Below, piece after piece: positions 30,532 to 33,266 of a stretch of 33,266 nucleotides of DNA (the stretch's first letter is position 1; every line of letters begins with the position of its first letter). The notes under the pieces are model-generated. The model searched no databases, was not told the DNA's origin, and saw nothing but the letters and a program-made list of their open reading frames with translations. The position numbers and the translations under genes were made by a program. Source of the stretch: Phoronis australis (Eukaryota > Phoronida > Phoronidae); NCBI GenBank assembly GCA_002633005.1, contig NMRA01000593.1:67010-100275 (forward strand), written 5' to 3'.

Positions 30532-31499
30532 TGCTGAAGCTTTGAAGCCCCTGTTGGAACTTTCGCCAATAACGCCGAAAGGCAACTGCGCAAATTAAGC
30601 AATCGAGCACTATTTTTGAAACGAAAATATGGCTACGTCATAGGGGTGCACAGTTATTCAAACGAGATAAAGTCGTAAATCAGTATACTCCTTGGAACAG
30701 ATAGGTGGATCGGAGTTGTGAATATCTGGTTTTTAAAGCTCAAACCAATCAACAGGTGTCTAATGCCACCACCAGAGGTCACATTTACATGATGTGCACC
30801 AATCGATGTCATCTTTGCAGCCAAAAACGCATTTTCAGTTAGCGAAATTAAATTTATCCAGTTACGTTGCTTCGTCGCGTCGTTTAGTTTTTGTTTTACT
30901 TAGTAAAATAAAATTTCTCCAATGTGTTGCTTTGTCGTGAAGTGTTTTTTAGTTGAACGCACGGTGCAAGTCTTATTTTTCGTCTGACTTCACAAAATTC
31001 ACATACAATGTTTATTTCGTTGCAATATCGAGGCCTATTCTTTGTGGGCGAAGTCAGCTTAAAGCTATGGCGGCAATTTTTTGTATTACAAGGCTCTAGC
31101 TCTGAGGTCCTTTGATTCTTCTGAAGCTTTATATTTAGGTTGATCTCGTCTAAACCTTTCGGAAATGTTCATCTGTTTCTCGATACAACTCATCGTTCTA
31201 TTGAGCTATTTAAGATTATCCAATGACTGTTCTTTTATTTTTGACTTCTCGTCTCATAGTTACGGCTCCATTAATTTGACTAATCTGTTAGAAATTTGCC
31301 ATATCAACAGAGGTTGTGGAGTGCTACAAACAGTCACAGTACTTTTTTGGCTCCGTCTTTCCGTTCTCAAGTTCCGATTCCGTTCGCGATTTTCTGGTGG
31401 CTAAGGTCGGACATTGGTACGCTTGTCGCGGGCTCTATACCCTTCCTATTATTCGCATAACCGATTGACATAAAATTTACACACGCAATTTGTGTCTCG
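30532..31499. other. Upstream region of the signal-peptide exon
   Basis: Should contain the 5' UTR and promoter of the minus-strand gene. On that strand TGACGTAG (CRE-like) and TTGGCGAAA (E2F-like) lie within about 130 bp of the ATG. No TATA box or clear initiator could be assigned. Confidence 0.3.
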
Positions 31500-31503
31500 T
31501 TAA

Positions 31504-32062
31504 CAGGGCCGTAGGATGCGGGGGCACGTTGCCCCCAAACATTTTCAGGCGTCAAGGTTATGTCGTGGCAACCGACATAGGCATGGGGCTGGGGACAGTC
31601 GATAAAAGAAATACTGCTAAACACGGATAAGAGAGAAATTTCAAGGGAGCATTTAACAACTCTGAATCAGTCCCTGGTTTACCTTTTCTAAAAGGACCCT
31701 AGCAATTACATTGTTGTTGGGGTACCCGGTTTTGCAGCACTGCTCGTCTAAACGCACTTGAAAACGTGCACGTAATCATTCATACATATATTTCTAGAAA
31801 ATCGAGAAAACTTTGTATTTTTACACTTTTAGATCTCAGATACCGTTACTTGAGGCAGATCCTCGCTACCCGTCAGTGTACTAGTGCTAAGCTCATTTTT
31901 ACTCTTCTTGAAACTTTGTTGGTTCACAGTTACACAGCTCTTGACGGCTGCATCATCGGGATTGCTCCCCATCCGGGGCGGATGTCAACGGGTGGGGGTA
32001 TTTTGGCAAAGTCGCAATGGTTTGCCCCCCTCCCAATAATTTTTACCTTCCTACGGGTCTGG
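31504..32062. mobile_element. TTAA-flanked non-autonomous element (559 bp)
   Basis: Starts CAGGGCCGTAGGATG and, reversed from the right, CCAGACCCGTAGGAAGG; the shared core CCGTAGGA gives a short imperfect inverted repeat. TTAA is present just outside both ends (31500-31503 and 32063-32066). Sub-terminal runs of C (TTGCCCCC and TTTGCCCCCC) are also inverted. No transposase frame. Consistent with a piggyBac- or Kolobok-type non-autonomous element, but the short termini leave room for chance. Confidence 0.5.
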
Positions 32063-32066
32063 TTAA

Positions 32067-33266
32067 TAGCTCTAGACGTCAGTGTTTTGGCTCAAGTTGG
32101 ACACAAAATGGCGCTGTGAAGGTCGTTTTTTTTAATTTTTTGCTTTGCCGTGCCGTGTGGATATATCTCCGTCGTCATGTGATATCTATGGTGTGCCATT
32201 TGTTTTAGTTACAATATACAGTCCTCCAGCGATGGCTGCTCCTTTTGTCCAGTATCTCTAGAGTCTTTTAACTGAATTTCTAAAATTTGGTATGTAGATG
32301 GCTCTCTCGCTATTTACGTAATCTATCCGTTATTTTTCTGTTTTTACGTTCTCGGGATATTCGATTTCAGTGGTCAAATGAATTTTGTTGTATTGACTAT
32401 TTTAGAGCTGTACTTTTTGTTGGTCATTCATAGTATGCTACAGGTCGCATTTCTCGTCGCACGTGAAATTCATAGAGAAGGTGTATCTTGTCAAGAGCTC
32501 GAGTCTAATCGTTTGTGAGCGAAATCGCACCACAAGAAATGGGAAAGTGGTGGTGATTTCGCAATTTTTTTCTTCGCGGAGCTCTAACACAGTGGACTTC
32601 TACGAAAGACTTCGGAGATCTGCTATTCATCCCATACGCGTTGAATCAGTCTAGGAAAATACGCCATATGATACTTTTTGGCTGGATGTTGGGAATAGCC
32701 TGCGTGTCTTTTGAACTCCAGTCTTAGAACCACTTTCGACAGAGTTTGTGTGTTTGTGTGCGTGCGCGCGTGTACCTTGTAAAAGAATTCAATCCAATAT
32801 TTTGTGTAGCTGATAGCGTCGAAATTGACATGATTATCACATACTGTTGTTATTTCCCTCGCAGTATAGCCGTGTTTTGCCGTTCGACTAAGAAGTAATA
32901 AACGGGACATTTCGTGGGTTTAGCGACACCCGAAATTTCTCATTGGACTAAAAAAAACAAAAAACGCCATCGGGCACTTTTGGGCGTTGCGTCTACAATT
33001 CGACAAGAAACGCTGTCGAGACGTTTTGTGTGTGGCGGCGAACCATTCACACTTGCGTTTTGGCATAAAGTCAGCTGTCCTGCACTTTATCCGGAAGTCC
33101 CGCTTTTCAATCCACTTGTCCAACTTTTTTATTCTCGAATGTTGATGGTGACAACTATGCAACCGGTGTTCAAAATAGCATTGTCTCTTTGTAACAAATA
33201 TTGTTATTTTCCCTAGTCTACTTTTCAATGTTCTGCCCCTTCCCTCCGCCTCTCTCTCCCACCCCC
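32067..33266. other. No gene recognised at the right edge
   Basis: Overlapping frames of about 100 codons on both strands (32914-33216 plus, 32920-33228 minus) have no domain I recognise. The sequence ends in pyrimidine-rich CCTCCGCCTCTCTC. Confidence 0.35.
32742..32773 (+). repeat. (GT)n-rich microsatellite
   Basis: GTTTGTGTGTTTGTGTGCGTGCGCGCGTGTAC, an alternating purine-pyrimidine run. Confidence 0.75.

Overview
This window is eukaryotic, most likely from a marine invertebrate animal; I cannot name the species. Introns with GT-AG borders, sushi (CCP) and hyalin-repeat (HYR) exons, THAP-domain transposon remnants, a LINE fragment and many hairpin-type non-autonomous elements support this. 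I see no bacterial operons, tRNA, rRNA or CRISPR.

The only clear host gene is on the minus strand and spans most of the window. A signal-peptide exon at 30477-30531 may start it, and it runs leftward past position 1. Recognisable exons, 5' to 3', are: a small Cys-containing exon (present twice, 18090-18196 and 15779-15885), CCP (13195-13359), CCP (12277-12480), HYR in two exons (9446-9568 and 9120-9221), CCP (8678-8851), CCP (6613-6801), HYR in one exon (4752-5006) and CCP (1364-1531). Every CCP and HYR exon starts and ends in phase 1, so any of them can be joined. The order reads as a (CCP-CCP-HYR) module twice, plus the start of a third. The predicted product is a secreted or cell-surface CCP/HYR protein, in the broad style of SRPX/SVEP1-like proteins. 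The 3' end lies outside the window.

The introns and flanks are packed with repeats. From left to right: a degenerate ~150-bp repeat family with CTCF-like cores (1.7-2.0, 3.8-4.6, 5.8-6.4 kb); a THAP-domain gene split by a 750-bp insertion with a 9-bp target duplication (2.2-3.4 kb); a foldback element built from TATCGATA units (8189-8547); a second foldback (10175-10441); a ~425-bp tandem repeat with perfect AGGTCAAAGGTCA sites (10.9-11.9 kb); a GC-ended MITE (13758-14029); a 363-bp palindrome (19476-19838); a LINE 3' end (about 25190-27465) with a Kolobok-like THAP transposon (25680-27127, TTAA target duplication) nested in it; a MITE at 29112-29361; and a TTAA-flanked element at 31504-32062.

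Two direct repeats (13841-16250/16254-18561 and 23504-23869/23871-24236) each abut a single N. This is the pattern left when overlapping contigs or haplotypes fail to merge, so exon copy number and intron lengths there are unreliable.
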